Shown: positions 15,809 to 23,745 of the stretch, in pieces
Numbering within the stretch: position 1 is the stretch's first letter
How the letters are laid out: each line of letters opens with the position of its first letter
DNA from: a virus
DNA length: 48,676 nt
Direction: 5' to 3' (one strand)
Virus record (IMG/VR): IMGVR_UViG_3300025846_000002
Span: 1 to 48,676 of that record
The notes under the pieces: generated by a model
What the model saw: only the letters and a program-made list of their open reading frames with translations
Told to the model about the DNA's origin: nothing
Databases searched by the model: none
Position numbers and translations under genes: made by a program

Positions 15809-15881
15809 GGTGCAAGGGCTTACTGACCGAGAGCGCATGGCTCTCCTAAAGGACAGCCCACCTACTGGTTGCCCTTGCACT
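15809..15881 (+). ncRNA. Candidate structured small RNA or leader
   Basis: GTGCAAGGGC (15810-15819) pairs perfectly with GCCCTTGCAC (15871-15880), and inside it GAGAGC (15829-15834) pairs with GCTCTC (15840-15845). The 5' end of the transcript is therefore locked to a 3' segment about 70 nt away. A competing pairing exists between CCTACTGGT (15861-15869) and ACCAAGTAGG (15892-15901). It is not a tRNA: no T-arm or anticodon arm fits. It may be a free small RNA or an attenuator-like leader of the gene at 15941. The stretch 15768-15940 has no gene. Confidence 0.5.
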
Positions 15882-15940
15882 CTTTGACCTGACCAAGTAG
15901 GCTGACTGCTGGAAGGCAGAATCCATAGTAGGAGAATAGT

Positions 15941-16165
15941 ATGGGACAGAAGAAAGCGACACAACTCCAACTCAATCCATCAAACCAACCCCAACGTCTG
16001 GGTCTGGGTTCCCTCTTTTCTTCACAGTTGCACCATCAGAAATCATTATTTATCCTACTGATACCAGTATACAATCAAAGTATCCAATACGAGCATAGAG
16101 ATTGGGCTAGTGATAATGTTTATAGGAGTTTGCGGTTGTCTCGTTCAGTATCCCTTGGTTTCTAA
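15941..16165 (+). CDS. Hypothetical protein sharing its N-terminus with the Hfq-like protein
   Basis: 74 aa behind AGGAG. Its first 28 residues (QKKATQ...NPSNQPQRLGLGSLF) match the N-terminus of the next protein (QKAKQN...NLSNQPKHLGPDTLF) in protein and DNA, pointing to a partial duplication. The rest bears no Sm fold and includes an odd Leu/Ser/Arg-rich end. It may be a degraded paralog. Confidence 0.4.
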   Translation: MGQKKATQLQLNPSNQPQRLGLGSLFSSQLHHQKSLFILLIPVYNQSIQYEHRDWASDNVYRSLRLSRSVSLGF

Positions 16166-16167
16166 TC

Positions 16168-16428
16168 ATGGACAAACCAATGGAACAGAAAGCCAAACAG
16201 AACCACCCAAACTTATCAAACCAACCTAAGCATCTGGGTCCAGACACCCTCTTCTTCGAGACATTGAAAGGCCGTCGCATTCGTGCCGTCTATCTTGATG
16301 ACACCAGCAGCGACGGGGAGTTGATCGACTTCGACAGGTATGGCATCGTGCTCGAAACCAATCCTGAAACGGCTCATGGCCTCATGTACATTTTCAAGCA
16401 CTCCCTTTCCTGCATTTATTTAGTCTAA
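16168..16428 (+). CDS. Hfq/Sm-like RNA-binding protein
   Basis: 86 aa. Residues 29-63 read FFETLKG...IRAVYLDDTSSDGELIDFDRYGIVLE, the Sm1 pattern of Hfq (F-L..G..V.VYL..G...G.I..FD.F.I.L). Residues 72-84 (LMYIFKHSLSCIY) match the Hfq Sm2 signature YKHAIS. The length is right for one Sm fold with a short N-terminal tail (residues 1-24). Hfq-type rings bind U- and A-rich RNA and pair small RNAs with mRNAs. The start has no clear ribosome site and follows the previous stop by 2 nt, so translation is probably coupled. A folded RNA lies 290 nt upstream. Confidence 0.7.
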   Translation: MDKPMEQKAKQNHPNLSNQPKHLGPDTLFFETLKGRRIRAVYLDDTSSDGELIDFDRYGIVLETNPETAHGLMYIFKHSLSCIYLV

Positions 16429-16442
16429 GACAACAACCCTCC

Positions 16443-17333
16443 ATGAGCGACCATAGCGATTGGTTTAAGGTAGCCAGAAAACTCTTTTCGCACCCTATTG
16501 CAGACGATAAACCATGGGATCGGCTATCAGCATGGTTATATCTCATCTCCCTCGCAGCTCATGATGACTATACCACGATTATCCGTCAGCATGAATACCC
16601 TCTCAAGCGTGGCCGCCTGGCCATCTCTCTTGCTGATTTTGCAGACAAGACAGGCTGGACCAAAGAGAAGGTCAGGATGTTCCTGGCATGGCTGCGGCGA
16701 CATGGGATGATCCAGTTATATAGCGATCATGCGAGCACCTTCGTCAAGATTGTCAACTACGACAAGTGGCAGAACACACCGCACAACACAGCAGATAACA
16801 CAGAGAACGACACAGCGGACGACTCTGTAGAACAGACAGAAGAGGGTGTCAGCAACACAGCAGACAACACACCGCACAACACAGCAAACAACATACCGAG
16901 CGAAGAAAAGTCCCCCCTTGCATCTCCTCTAAAGAAGGAAGGCAGGAGAAGTAGTACAAAAGAACCCCCTACCCCCAAAAATAGCAAGACGTACAAGATT
17001 CCTCACCTGACGTTCAACCGGGAGACCTTGGCTGTTGAGGGATTTGATGACAAGGCACGTGCCTACGCCGCCACACTCTTCCCCAACAAGGACCTCGACA
17101 AAGCGTTTCACTCTTTGCTTGAGTGGATCGTCAAGACAGACAAGCATTACCAGAACTATTGGAAGTCCTACATCACCTTCTGTTCCGGGATGCCCGATGA
17201 AGTCGTGACGCGATTCAACAGCGGAGCCTTGAAGGGGCAGGCATATAGGGTCAACCATGGTGCAAGCCAAGTGCAGGAAAACAAGAGGCCGGAACCACCG
17301 ATGGATATTAGCAAGTTCACGAGGAAAGACTGA
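16443..17333 (+). CDS. Replication initiator, DnaD/O-like
   Basis: 296 aa. The N-terminal 110 residues form a winged-helix domain typical of phage replisome organisers: WFKVARKLFSHPI, then LKRGRLAISLADFADKTGWT, KEKVRMFLAWLRRHGMIQ and STFVKIVNYDKWQ. A Thr/Asn-rich linker with TADNTPHNTA-type repeats (residues 113-150) follows, and then a helical C-terminal domain (DLDKAFHSLLEWIVKTDKHY). It should bind the origin and load the DnaB-type helicase encoded at 20695. Confidence 0.75.
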   Translation: MSDHSDWFKVARKLFSHPIADDKPWDRLSAWLYLISLAAHDDYTTIIRQHEYPLKRGRLAISLADFADKTGWTKEKVRMFLAWLRRHGMIQLYSDHASTFVKIVNYDKWQNTPHNTADNTENDTADDSVEQTEEGVSNTADNTPHNTANNIPSEEKSPLASPLKKEGRRSSTKEPPTPKNSKTYKIPHLTFNRETLAVEGFDDKARAYAATLFPNKDLDKAFHSLLEWIVKTDKHYQNYWKSYITFCSGMPDEVVTRFNSGALKGQAYRVNHGASQVQENKRPEPPMDISKFTRKD

Positions 17334-17824
17334 TGAACATCCAAACCTTCATCAAGGATGCAGCTCTCTCCACTGGTTTTTTGATTGTTTCCTCCCGTGG
17401 TCCCACGTGCATCGAGGTTGCCGGTAACGGCGACTGGTCTTCCTTGCAACAAGCCTGTAAGCGGTTCGTCGAACGGTCCTACAGGTATGACCACGTCAGT
17501 GTCATCATTCAAGGTGAGGACGGCACAAGGGAACTGCGAGATGTGGGAACCTGCGGACAGTGGACAGCAGAACAACTGCAGAGTGTCAGCTTTTGCAAAC
17601 AAGTGGCAGGGCGGACAGAGCGGACAGAGACCTTGCTGGGCGTGTACCCCAGTCACGGCAACTACTCTGCCCGGGTGCAGGTAGGCGTGAAAGGACGACG
17701 GAAGTTTGTGTACCTGGGAATGTTCAAGGACCGCATGGAAGCTGCGAAGGTCCGCGACAAGTACGTCATTGAGTTCAGAGTCAAAACGCCACTGAACTTT
17801 CCGGCTTTAGTCAAAGGAGCCTAG
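17333..17824 (+). CDS. AP2-domain DNA-binding protein
   Basis: 163 aa. The C-terminal 55 residues (about 103-157) show an AP2/ERF-type domain: GVYPSHGNYSARVQVGVKGR, LGMFKDRMEAAKVRDKY and the closing PLNFP. Such domains are common in phage homing endonucleases, but here there is no nuclease; the first 90 residues are an unrelated alpha/beta domain. A regulator of phage promoters is possible. ATGA overlap with the initiator gene. Confidence 0.7.
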   Translation: MNIQTFIKDAALSTGFLIVSSRGPTCIEVAGNGDWSSLQQACKRFVERSYRYDHVSVIIQGEDGTRELRDVGTCGQWTAEQLQSVSFCKQVAGRTERTETLLGVYPSHGNYSARVQVGVKGRRKFVYLGMFKDRMEAAKVRDKYVIEFRVKTPLNFPALVKGA

Positions 17825-18361
17825 ATGGATAACCGCACAGACACAGAGAAGGCAATGGACTGGTTCTTGAACGGTTTTCACGACTGGTCCAAAGAACGAC
17901 AGATATGGGAGAACCCGCGTCTGGATTACTTGCGAGCACAGATGATTGCCTATGAGTTCCAACAGTATCAAAGGAGGAAGCCAATGCAAGTGACGATGGA
18001 AGGGAAGTACCAGACGAAGGGTGATCTCAATATCCCTAGCAAACCCGTTCGTATCTTGGCGATTGACCGTATAACGCCTGATAATCCTTCTGGGCGGAAG
18101 TGGCCGGTTGTTGGTCTGTATACAGATGAAAACGGTGCCGAGAGACAGGCTTCATGGTCGATCAATGGCGAGTTTGATAGCACGTATAGTGCACTCGACT
18201 TGGTTTCAGTTCCTGAACGCCAACCCGTAGTTCATCAGATGTGGGCAGTCATGAAAAGCAATGACGAAATCACGTACAACAGTTACTCGAAGCAGGACGC
18301 AGAAATACATTGCAACCTGTTCGCTCATGAGACTGTTCGCCTCATTCAGTGGAACACTTAG
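17825..18361 (+). CDS. Hypothetical protein
   Basis: 178 aa starting one base after the previous stop. Aromatic-rich helical N-terminus (DWFLNGFHDWSKERQIWENP) and a beta-rich second half. No family recognised. Confidence 0.6.
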   Translation: MDNRTDTEKAMDWFLNGFHDWSKERQIWENPRLDYLRAQMIAYEFQQYQRRKPMQVTMEGKYQTKGDLNIPSKPVRILAIDRITPDNPSGRKWPVVGLYTDENGAERQASWSINGEFDSTYSALDLVSVPERQPVVHQMWAVMKSNDEITYNSYSKQDAEIHCNLFAHETVRLIQWNT

Positions 18362-18370
18362 GAGACTGAC

Positions 18371-18607
18371 ATGCTGCCATGGTGGTTTTGGATTGTGGTA
18401 CTCGTCCTCGACTTCTTCCTGGTTTACATCGGTTCGAGACTTGGTGCAAGGATTGAGCGCAGCAAGCAGGCATCACGTGAGGAAGCAATCAGGAAGGCAG
18501 CTTACACAGACGGCTGCGAATGGTCCGCTGACTTCTGGCGGAAGCACATGAATCAGACGGAGTGGAATGAAATGTATCAAGTGCACTACACAAAGGACTC
18601 GTCGTGA
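18371..18607 (+). CDS. Small membrane-anchored protein
   Basis: 78 aa with one N-terminal membrane span (residues 3-22, PWWFWIVVLVLDFFLVYIGS) followed by a basic amphipathic helix and an acidic/aromatic C-terminal cytoplasmic tail. Function unknown. Confidence 0.65.
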   Translation: MLPWWFWIVVLVLDFFLVYIGSRLGARIERSKQASREEAIRKAAYTDGCEWSADFWRKHMNQTEWNEMYQVHYTKDSS

Positions 18608-19119
18608 GACTCGGAAGCTACATGACAGAAGAAAGCAGGGCAAAGATGTCTGTTGTACGCATGGGGCACCTCGTGTCGTTGGAGACGCGGGCAAAGCAGT
18701 CTGCGGCACTAATGGGGCATGCGCCCACTGGCCCAGAGCACCATACCGTTGAAGCGCGAGCAAGAATGTCTGCGGCGGAAGCGGGGCACCCTACGTCTCC
18801 TGAAACGAGGGCAAAGATGTCTATGGCAATGATCGGCCCCTTGGGCAGTCATTGGAAGGGCGGCAAAAAAGCGCATTGGGCTAGGGGTCGCGCTAAACGC
18901 CGTGGTCTTGGCTATGTCTATCTGAACGCTTCATTCCCTGGCTGCGAGGGTCATCATGTGGACGGTGAGTTGGTCATCAACATGCCGAAGAAGTTGCACC
19001 GGAGTGTCTATCACCGTCAACGAGACGGTCGTGGTATGGCGCAGATCAATGTCATAGCTTACAGCTTCTTGTTCAACCAGGAAGTAGAAGCCGCGATTGC
19101 GGCAAAGGAGTCGTCATGA
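18604..19119 (+). CDS. NUMOD3 homing endonuclease-like protein
   Basis: 171 aa from GTG 18604 (ATG at 18622 possible). Four tandem NUMOD3-type repeats of the form E-x-RAKMSxAxxG fill residues 5-80. The C-terminal part carries CEGHHVDGELVINMPKKLHR...RGMAQIN, a degenerate HNH core with two His. It is a paralog of the gene at 39646. It sits in the coupled gene run as an inserted selfish element. Confidence 0.75.
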   Translation: MRLGSYMTEESRAKMSVVRMGHLVSLETRAKQSAALMGHAPTGPEHHTVEARARMSAAEAGHPTSPETRAKMSMAMIGPLGSHWKGGKKAHWARGRAKRRGLGYVYLNASFPGCEGHHVDGELVINMPKKLHRSVYHRQRDGRGMAQINVIAYSFLFNQEVEAAIAAKESS

Positions 19120-19592
19120 CTGACATGGAAGAGACAAGCAAGCCAATGGAACTGAACGAACTGCATGACGCCGTGACGCCGTGGCTTGATAGCCTCGCCG
19201 AGCTGACAAAGCAGAAGGACCAACTGGAAGCCGACCTTGCTGCCGATCCACGATACACGCAGTTGTTGTTCATCAAGGCAAGCATCGACAAGTGCGAGGA
19301 ACAGACGAAGGATATTCTCAAGGCCTCCGGAGCCAGGGCTGCCACGATTCAAGGCTCCGGCTATGAAGCGATCCTGCAGACACGCCATGGCAGGGAAACC
19401 CTGCACTACGACATCCAGGCTATTGAACAGGAAGAAACGCTCAAGACCTGCATCATCAAGTCTGTGAACGAAAAGCTGTTCAAGGCGGTGCTCGAGGCGA
19501 AGTCGCTGGACGCTTCCATGTTCTGCACGCCAGAGCCCGGCACTGAGACGAAGGCAGTCACGATCCGCCCGGTCGTTGTAAAGGCAGTCTGA
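19116..19592 (+). CDS. Hypothetical protein
   Basis: 158 aa. Residues 25-70 are a charged coiled-coil-like helix (LAELTKQKDQLEADLAADPR), and the C-terminal half is alpha/beta (QGSGYEAILQTRHGRETLHY). The layout resembles phage nuclease-inhibitor or host-nuclease-inhibitor (Gam-like) proteins, but the match is too weak to name. Confidence 0.6.
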   Translation: MTDMEETSKPMELNELHDAVTPWLDSLAELTKQKDQLEADLAADPRYTQLLFIKASIDKCEEQTKDILKASGARAATIQGSGYEAILQTRHGRETLHYDIQAIEQEETLKTCIIKSVNEKLFKAVLEAKSLDASMFCTPEPGTETKAVTIRPVVVKAV

Positions 19593-19692
19593 CGTGCGGG
19601 GCTTTGTAGGGCAAGGTCTGCATTGTTTCGACGACTTCGTGGCTATATGCAAGGAGTTTGAGCAGTACGAGAGGCAACCAAAGGAGAGGAAC

Positions 19693-20442
19693 ATGGACAA
19701 TAAAAAAGGCTTGTACCGCAAGTTCGACGTTCGTTCTGTAAGGACCGGAGAACATATCCCGAGTGCGTTTGTCATGTTGCCAGAGAAGGACCCGGCTGCT
19801 GTTGTTGCACTCAGACAGTATGCCTTGAATATCGAACCCGAGAATGCAGTATTGTCAGCCGACATCCTGCATTGGCTTGGTACTATCGTTGAGAAAGAGA
19901 AGGAGAAGGCGAAGAGTCCGCTGATCGTCGACTGGGCGCAATCCTTCTTCAAGAACGGGATGAGATCCACCACCAATGGCAGTGGTCAGGACCTCGTGCT
20001 GATTGAGGCTGGTCCTGGACGTGGCAAGACGACGCTTGGCATCATCGCCGGCATCAAATACTGGGAGAGCCACAGGGCGGATACGATGGGGATTATCGTC
20101 ACTCAGTCATTTGGTCAAGCACGAGATGTCGTCTTGCCCTTATTGGTTGATAAGTTTCATGCGACCGTTACTTGCCGCAATGACAACACCGTCTCTATTG
20201 GTCACGGCACCATTCGTATTTATGCGATCGACAGTCCCGCCCTGGAAGGGCGACATGGGCGCGCCGACTGGCTGTTTGTCGACAACCTCGACCTTATGCG
20301 TCCCCAGGACAAGGGGTGGCGTATCACCGACCGATTGGATCCGAAGATGCTGATTCTCTCGCAGAGCGTGCATACCTTCGCCAGTTCTATCCTTGCCAAC
20401 AAGAATGAGTGGAATGTCCTGACAGACCCGACCCTGCTGTAG
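19693..20442 (+). CDS. P-loop ATPase, terminase-motor-like
   Basis: 249 aa from ATG 19693, 6 nt after AAAGGAGAGG. Residues 1-65 are a small domain (VMLPEKDPAAVVALRQYALN) I have seen alone in other phages. Walker A is AGPGRGKTT (106-114) and Walker B is WLFVDN (193-198). GTIRIYAIDSPALEGRHGRA before Walker B resembles the matching part of this phage's TerL (YGTIFLLSAQDPEHIQGRKV), but no nuclease domain follows. It may be a helicase loader or DNA-translocating ATPase of replication. The stretch 19594-19692 is open but probably leader. Confidence 0.65.
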   Translation: MDNKKGLYRKFDVRSVRTGEHIPSAFVMLPEKDPAAVVALRQYALNIEPENAVLSADILHWLGTIVEKEKEKAKSPLIVDWAQSFFKNGMRSTTNGSGQDLVLIEAGPGRGKTTLGIIAGIKYWESHRADTMGIIVTQSFGQARDVVLPLLVDKFHATVTCRNDNTVSIGHGTIRIYAIDSPALEGRHGRADWLFVDNLDLMRPQDKGWRITDRLDPKMLILSQSVHTFASSILANKNEWNVLTDPTLL

Positions 20443-20444
20443 TC

Positions 20445-20711
20445 ATGACCGAGCAGGGACTCTTTGGTGAACTCCCACCACCCGCGCCCAGGAAGAAGCT
20501 CAAGAAGTTTGAGCGCATGTGGGATCGCTACGGCAAGCGTGAGGACAAGAAGTGCGGCGATTGCCAGCACATGATCATCAAGTATGGCGACGTGCCAGCT
20601 TCGTACTTCAAGTGCAAGTTCTATGGCGACAGCAGCAGTGAAGCGACAGATTGGAGATTGAAATACGTCGCATGTGGGCTATTTAAGGAGCGCAATGGCA
20701 GTCAGACCTGA
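20445..20711 (+). CDS. Small zinc-binding-type protein
   Basis: 88 aa from ATG 20445. KKCGDCQHMIIKY...FKCKFYG...YVACGLF gives four spaced cysteines and a His, as in small phage zinc proteins placed next to helicase genes. It overlaps the helicase start by 17 nt. Confidence 0.6.
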   Translation: MTEQGLFGELPPPAPRKKLKKFERMWDRYGKREDKKCGDCQHMIIKYGDVPASYFKCKFYGDSSSEATDWRLKYVACGLFKERNGSQT

Positions 20712-22119
20712 TCCAGAGCAGATACCAGAACGCGACGAAGCAGTCAACGTCCCATCGGACATGGACGCGGAGCAGTCATTGCTCGGCGTGTGGCTGCTCG
20801 AGGACAAGGCACACAAGCACTACTTGGAGTTCCCGGTCGAAGCCAACCTGTTCTACTACGATGAGCATGTCCGGATCGCCAAAGTCATTCACGACTATAC
20901 GCTGCAGGGCAAGGGCACAGACCCTGTCCTGGTGGCAGCAGAACTCAAGAAGCGAAATGAGCTGGACTCCATTGGGGGTATCGCCTATCTACGGCGCCTA
21001 TGCGTCAACGTGCCAACCATGGAGAACGCCAAGTTCTACGCACAAACTGTCCGAGAATTGGCCATCAAGCGGCACATCCTGCAGATTGCACGTGATACCT
21101 ATGAGAAAGCATTCAATGCAGCCATCAATAGCGACCAGTTGCAGCGTGATCTTGCCAAGGCTCTCGACGCCATTGATCAGCCCCAGGACATCACACTGGC
21201 AGACGTTGCAGAAGCAGCAATCAACGAACAGAAGGACGAAGAGAAGTCATCAGCGCACTGGCCCAAGTGCGGGATTAGCCAACTGGACGAGAACCTTGGA
21301 GGCTTCAAGCCTGGGGCCTGCACGATCATCGCAGGATTCCCGGGCACTGGCAAGTCCTCCCTTGCCGGCTACATCGAGTACATGGCTGCCAAGCGTGGCT
21401 TCGCGGTGGCCTATATCTGCGTGGGGGATATGAACCAATCAGAACTTTTCAACAGGTGCGTCGCCATCGAGGGTGTAGCAGCAAACAAGACTATGAACCA
21501 GCGGAAATTGACACCAGCGCAACTTTTTGAGTACGAGAAGGTAGCTCGAGAAACCGTGGCACCTCTCAAGATGTGGTTCCTTGACAAAGTGGGAAACAAC
21601 CCGAACGCAATCCTGACTGAGATACGCCGGCAGTGTGTCGTTCATCACGTGAAGTTATGCGTAGTCGACTTCCTGCAGGCCGTACAACCGGACAATGGCA
21701 ACCAAGGGAACTTCAACCAGTTCCTGTCCTGGTTCACGGCTCAACTCAAGAACACCGCACGGATGCTTGACTGCCACATCATCGAAGTATCGCAGGTATC
21801 GCGTGATGCCTTCAAGGACGACCGGGACCTGACCATGCATGATCTGCGTGACAGCGGCTCACTTGAGGCCAATACGGACAATGTAATTCTCTTGAATGAT
21901 GTTGCATCTAACAGGGGCACCGACGAGGACCCGACTGCATTGATTGTGGTAAACATTGCCAAACAGAGAAGTGGTAGTAACACCTTGCGCTTTGCTCTGA
22001 ACTTTCAGAAGGACATGCAATCATGGGAATCCCCGAAGGAGTACATCGCTCTACCAGAACGGACAGGCCGTGGCCGCAGGAAGCCACCGGAAGAGTCAAG
22101 CGACCTTCCTTTTAACTAA
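20695..22119 (+). CDS. dnaB: Replicative DNA helicase, DnaB-like
   Basis: 474 aa from ATG 20695 with TAAGGAG upstream. The N-terminal DnaB domain is clear (DMDAEQSLLGVWLL, HVRIAKVIHDYTLQGKGTDP, LRRLCVNVPTMENAKFYAQT). The RecA-like motor has Walker A AGFPGTGKSS (about 213-222), Walker B LCVVDFLQA (321-329), the EVSQVSRDA segment and the C-terminal arginine-finger loop LRDSGSLEANTDNVILL. It unwinds the fork with host polymerase, since no phage polymerase gene is present. Confidence 0.93.
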   Translation: MAVRPDPEQIPERDEAVNVPSDMDAEQSLLGVWLLEDKAHKHYLEFPVEANLFYYDEHVRIAKVIHDYTLQGKGTDPVLVAAELKKRNELDSIGGIAYLRRLCVNVPTMENAKFYAQTVRELAIKRHILQIARDTYEKAFNAAINSDQLQRDLAKALDAIDQPQDITLADVAEAAINEQKDEEKSSAHWPKCGISQLDENLGGFKPGACTIIAGFPGTGKSSLAGYIEYMAAKRGFAVAYICVGDMNQSELFNRCVAIEGVAANKTMNQRKLTPAQLFEYEKVARETVAPLKMWFLDKVGNNPNAILTEIRRQCVVHHVKLCVVDFLQAVQPDNGNQGNFNQFLSWFTAQLKNTARMLDCHIIEVSQVSRDAFKDDRDLTMHDLRDSGSLEANTDNVILLNDVASNRGTDEDPTALIVVNIAKQRSGSNTLRFALNFQKDMQSWESPKEYIALPERTGRGRRKPPEESSDLPFN

Positions 22120-22129
22120 GGAGCACAAC

Positions 22130-22357
22130 ATGTTAAAAGTCAACAAGAAGCGCAAGCAGAAGACGATGGGTGCCATCCTGCAGACGGCAACTGAACGCGT
22201 TGAAGACTATGGTGGCTACTTCGCGGGACAGCGCATCTACTACACATTCGTGCATGTGTGGAGAATAGCCTTCGCGCGTGGCCAGGAGAAGGCACTGCGG
22301 AATCAGGCAAAGCCACTCAAAGATGCAATCAAGTACGTACATGGAGGCAAGCGATGA
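22130..22357 (+). CDS. Small basic hypothetical protein
   Basis: 75 aa from ATG 22130 behind TAAGGAG. Strongly basic and helical (LKVNKKRKQKTMGAILQTAT). No family recognised. Confidence 0.65.
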   Translation: MLKVNKKRKQKTMGAILQTATERVEDYGGYFAGQRIYYTFVHVWRIAFARGQEKALRNQAKPLKDAIKYVHGGKR

Positions 22358-22713
22358 GCACGATGGAAGAACAAGAAGAACTGATTGGAGAGGATCTGTA
22401 TGGAACCCTTTGGGCAGAGGGAGTAACTTCAGATTCGTTCGCAAGGCTTGCCGAACGCATCGCCGCCGTCCGAGCAGAGGGAGAAGAGCGGTTGCAAAAG
22501 TACACCGCAGAGTATCTCAAAGAAGGTATCAAGCGATGCGATGCGGCCCTTAAACAAGGCTGGCGAGAAGGGGCAGAACAGGAGAGGGAGAGGATACGGA
22601 AAACAGCGCAGGTGTGGCTGACCGGTGACCCACCGCCGAATGACACATGGTATGGCGTAGACAAGAAGGAACTTGACCCCTCCGTCCTCGCGCCCACAAA
22701 GGAGAAGCCATGA
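22354..22713 (+). CDS. Hypothetical protein, paralog of 13246-13692
   Basis: 119 aa from ATG 22354. Long charged helix (RIAAVRAEGEERLQKYTAEY) then YLKEGIKRCDAALKQG and the ending SVLAPTKEKP, both shared with the gene at 13246. The Cys/His segment of that paralog is absent. Function unknown. Confidence 0.65.
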   Translation: MSTMEEQEELIGEDLYGTLWAEGVTSDSFARLAERIAAVRAEGEERLQKYTAEYLKEGIKRCDAALKQGWREGAEQERERIRKTAQVWLTGDPPPNDTWYGVDKKELDPSVLAPTKEKP

Positions 22714-22714
22714 C
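22681..22714 (+). repeat. 34-base direct repeat, copy 2
   Basis: Identical to 13660-13693, again covering the end of the paralog and the ribosome site plus ATG of the following gene. The genes that follow the two copies are unrelated. Confidence 0.85.
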
Positions 22715-22943
22715 CTTCCTGCAGGCGTGGTTCAAGCAGTTGAAGGGTGGGTTTCCTCGCCCGGACTTCACCGAAGGTGACGAGATCAATCTGTGGGATC
22801 CAAAGGAACGCAGGACGTTGAAAGGTACGGTGTTTGCTGCCAGTGGAGAAGGCGGCATTGTCGTCGAGAGCAAAGATGCCAAGGGCAAACCTGTCATGTA
22901 TACGGTCGACAACGACCAGCTGCGAAGGATGGTGAAGCCATGA
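22710..22943 (+). CDS. Small SH3-like hypothetical protein
   Basis: 77 aa. FTEGDEINLWDPKERRTLKG followed by TVFAASGEGGIVVE and VMYTVDNDQLRRM reads like a small SH3/KOW-type beta barrel, similar in plan to the 66-aa protein at 10354. Function unknown. Confidence 0.6.
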   Translation: MTFLQAWFKQLKGGFPRPDFTEGDEINLWDPKERRTLKGTVFAASGEGGIVVESKDAKGKPVMYTVDNDQLRRMVKP

Positions 22944-23176
22944 GAAACGGAATGGATGAACGTGCTTTCAAGGGTGTCTGGTGGTGGGGATACCTTCACC
23001 AGAACGGTACAGTGCAGTTGAAGCGGTGGTTTGGTGACCCAAAGGATTATACCGAAGACTGTGCGGGTAATGACTTTGTTCAGAGAGTGGTAGAGCCTTT
23101 TGAGTGTGACACGCATGAGGGAGCTTATGCCATCCTTAAAGAGAGACTCGGTGTACATGAGGAGTCTGGCAAATGA
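22940..23176 (+). CDS. Hypothetical protein
   Basis: 78 aa with ATGA overlap. Trp-rich N-terminus (FKGVWWWGYLHQNGTVQLKR) and two cysteines. No family recognised. Confidence 0.6.
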   Translation: MRNGMDERAFKGVWWWGYLHQNGTVQLKRWFGDPKDYTEDCAGNDFVQRVVEPFECDTHEGAYAILKERLGVHEESGK

Positions 23177-23745
23177 AGTGGGTAGAAGGCAAGTACGAGA
23201 GAAGATGGCGGCACAGCGATAACTACTACTGCTGGCAGGATCTCCTGCATGTCATGCTCGTGACGCTGGTTCTTGCCGTCATCGTTGCACTCGTTATTGC
23301 CCTGCTGATCATGCTCGTGGAACCTCAGCAGACGAGTGCCGACGACTGGGTGAATCTCCGTGTCAATCGTCGCCTGGCAGCCGTAGTCATTCCCATCAAG
23401 AAGGTAACGACAAGGGTGTCAAAACCTGTCAAGACATTGTTCATGGAAATCTCGTGTTACAGCCCGACTGCGGCTGAATGTGATGGCAATCCGCTTAGGA
23501 CAGCATCAGGACAACGAGTGAGAGTCGGTGGAGTGGCGGCAGACCTGTCTATCCTTCCCTTTGGCAGCCAGGTCATCATCCCGGGCTACAACGGCGGCAA
23601 GCCGTGCACAGTCATCGACAGCGGCGGCGCTATTCATGGCCTCAAGCTGGACATTTTCATGTGGAGCGCTCATGAGGCAATCCACTGGGGAAGGCGGCGC
23701 AATGTCCGCGTGGAAGTCTTATACATCCCGAGGAGGATACCATGA
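23173..23745 (+). CDS. Membrane-anchored 3D-domain (double-psi barrel) protein
   Basis: 190 aa. One strong membrane span (residues 24-49, LLHVMLVTLVLAVIVALVIA) leaves the C-terminal domain outside. That domain (about 90-188) has the 3D motif VIDSGGAIHGLKLDIF at 147-162, with its three aspartate/glycine positions, and the preceding TASGQRVRVGGVAADLSILP. 3D domains occur in MltA transglycosylases and in RpfB/YabE-type wall enzymes of Gram-positive bacteria. It lies in the early unit, far from the lysis genes, so it may remodel the wall or block further infection rather than lyse the cell. Confidence 0.75.
   Translation: MKWVEGKYERRWRHSDNYYCWQDLLHVMLVTLVLAVIVALVIALLIMLVEPQQTSADDWVNLRVNRRLAAVVIPIKKVTTRVSKPVKTLFMEISCYSPTAAECDGNPLRTASGQRVRVGGVAADLSILPFGSQVIIPGYNGGKPCTVIDSGGAIHGLKLDIFMWSAHEAIHWGRRRNVRVEVLYIPRRIP

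Noticed and set aside
15809-15881. tRNA gene
   Set aside because: Length and closing stem are tRNA-like, but no T-arm (GGTTCxAxTCC) or 7-base anticodon loop can be placed, and the closing stem is 10 bp.
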